A stretch of DNA of 5,139 nt from an uncultured Cellvibrionales bacterium (GTDB taxonomy: Bacteria > Pseudomonadota > Gammaproteobacteria > Pseudomonadales > UBA7434). Position numbers and translations under genes: made by a program. The DNA is taken from assembly GCA_937897785.1 (NCBI GenBank), contig CALCNB010000031.1, positions 1 through 5,139 of the forward strand. The letters run 5' to 3'. Of the stretch, positions 4,875 through 5,139 are shown piece by piece. How positions within the stretch are numbered: the first letter of the stretch is position 1; every line of letters starts with the position of its first letter. The notes under the pieces are model-generated. The model was given only the letters and a program-made list of their open reading frames with translations, was not told the DNA's origin and ran no database searches.

Positions 4875-5139
4875 AATTAGATACAGGACTAAAGACTGTA
4901 AAGAAAGTTTATCACATTAGTGATATACAAATAAGAAATTTAAAAAGGCATAAAGAATATGAAATGGTTTTTGAAAATCTTTATGAATTTATTAAGCAAG
5001 ATACAAAAGATGCAATAGCTTATATAGGCGGTGATATAGCACACAGTAAAACAGATATGTCACCAGAGCTTGTAGATCAGCTTTCTAGACTGTTTAAAAA
5101 TTTATCTGACCTTGTACCTACATTTATTATAGCAGGAAA
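4871..5139 (+). CDS. Metallophosphoesterase of the SbcD/Mre11/T4 gp47 nuclease type, 5' part only
   Basis: The first 89 codons of a gene cut by the right edge. The translation opens MKLDTGLKTVKKVYHISDIQ and contains calcineurin-like phosphoesterase motifs: HISDIQ (15-20) as motif I and GGDIAH (53-58) as motif II. It ends FIIAG plus AA, exactly where GNHD (motif III) would be expected. The complete protein would be a Mn-dependent exonuclease subunit that processes DNA ends with an SbcC/Rad50/gp46 ATPase partner. The DIRN-like segment followed by KRHKEYEMVFENLYEF resembles versions I associate with marine phages and large DNA viruses more than cellular SbcD (recognition from memory, not a search). 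Motif I has Gln20 in place of the usual metal-binding His. GC is about 29% (77 of 269 bases), far below the left-hand genes, with frequent ATA codons. The Shine-Dalgarno is weak; the ATGA overlap suggests coupling to an upstream frame. It points away from the P450. Confidence 0.72.
   Translation, partial: MKLDTGLKTVKKVYHISDIQIRNLKRHKEYEMVFENLYEFIKQDTKDAIAYIGGDIAHSKTDMSPELVDQLSRLFKNLSDLVPTFIIAG

Noticed and set aside
1..5139. tRNA, rRNA, CRISPR array, insertion sequence or integrase.
   Set aside because: I saw no repeat-spacer pattern, cloverleaf-like segment, rRNA sequence, transposase or integrase motif in the window.

Overview
The window looks like bacterial chromosome, probably from a gammaproteobacterium: the aldehyde dehydrogenase resembles enteric GabD closely and the regulator is a GcvA-type LysR protein. 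This placement is inferred from protein resemblance only. The last ~270-390 bases differ sharply in composition and gene type and look viral.

Layout, left to right: (1) 58-1527, minus strand: a complete succinate/glutarate-semialdehyde dehydrogenase of the GabD family. (2) 1528-1631: a divergent promoter region with a good sigma70-like promoter for gabD and a GTGAG-N5-CTCAC palindrome of LysR-box form lying against the regulator's ribosome binding site. (3) 1632-2534, plus strand: a LysR-family regulator that starts with TTG; it is divergent from gabD and is its most likely regulator. (4) 2535-2563: a short convergent gap with no convincing terminator. (5) 4633 down to 2564, minus strand: a two-gene operon encoding a soluble bacterial cytochrome P450 and, 18 bp downstream, a short-chain dehydrogenase/reductase (SDR). 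The P450 probably hydroxylates an unknown lipid-like or terpenoid substrate and the SDR may oxidise an alcohol or act on an acyl-CoA. No ferredoxin or ferredoxin reductase is present, so electrons must come from elsewhere. (6) 4634-4870: the region upstream of the P450, with a TGCAAG-N7-CTTGCA palindrome 45-63 bp before its start. (7) 4871 to the right edge, plus strand: the first 89 codons of an SbcD/Mre11/T4 gp47-like metallophosphoesterase, about 29% GC and rich in ATA codons, cut by the window end just where the GNHD motif should follow. A short frame ending at 4874 overlaps its start as ATGA and may be the tail or remnant of another gene of the same foreign module.

The genes at 58-4633 suggest a catabolic locus: oxidative attack (P450), a dehydrogenase step (SDR), semialdehyde disposal (GabD), and a local regulator. 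That they form one pathway is inferred from proximity alone. The most unusual point is the abrupt change from this bacterial metabolic locus to an AT-rich phage-like nuclease gene at the right edge. It may be the border of a prophage or island, or a chimeric join in the assembly. I did not find a clearly undescribed biological system.
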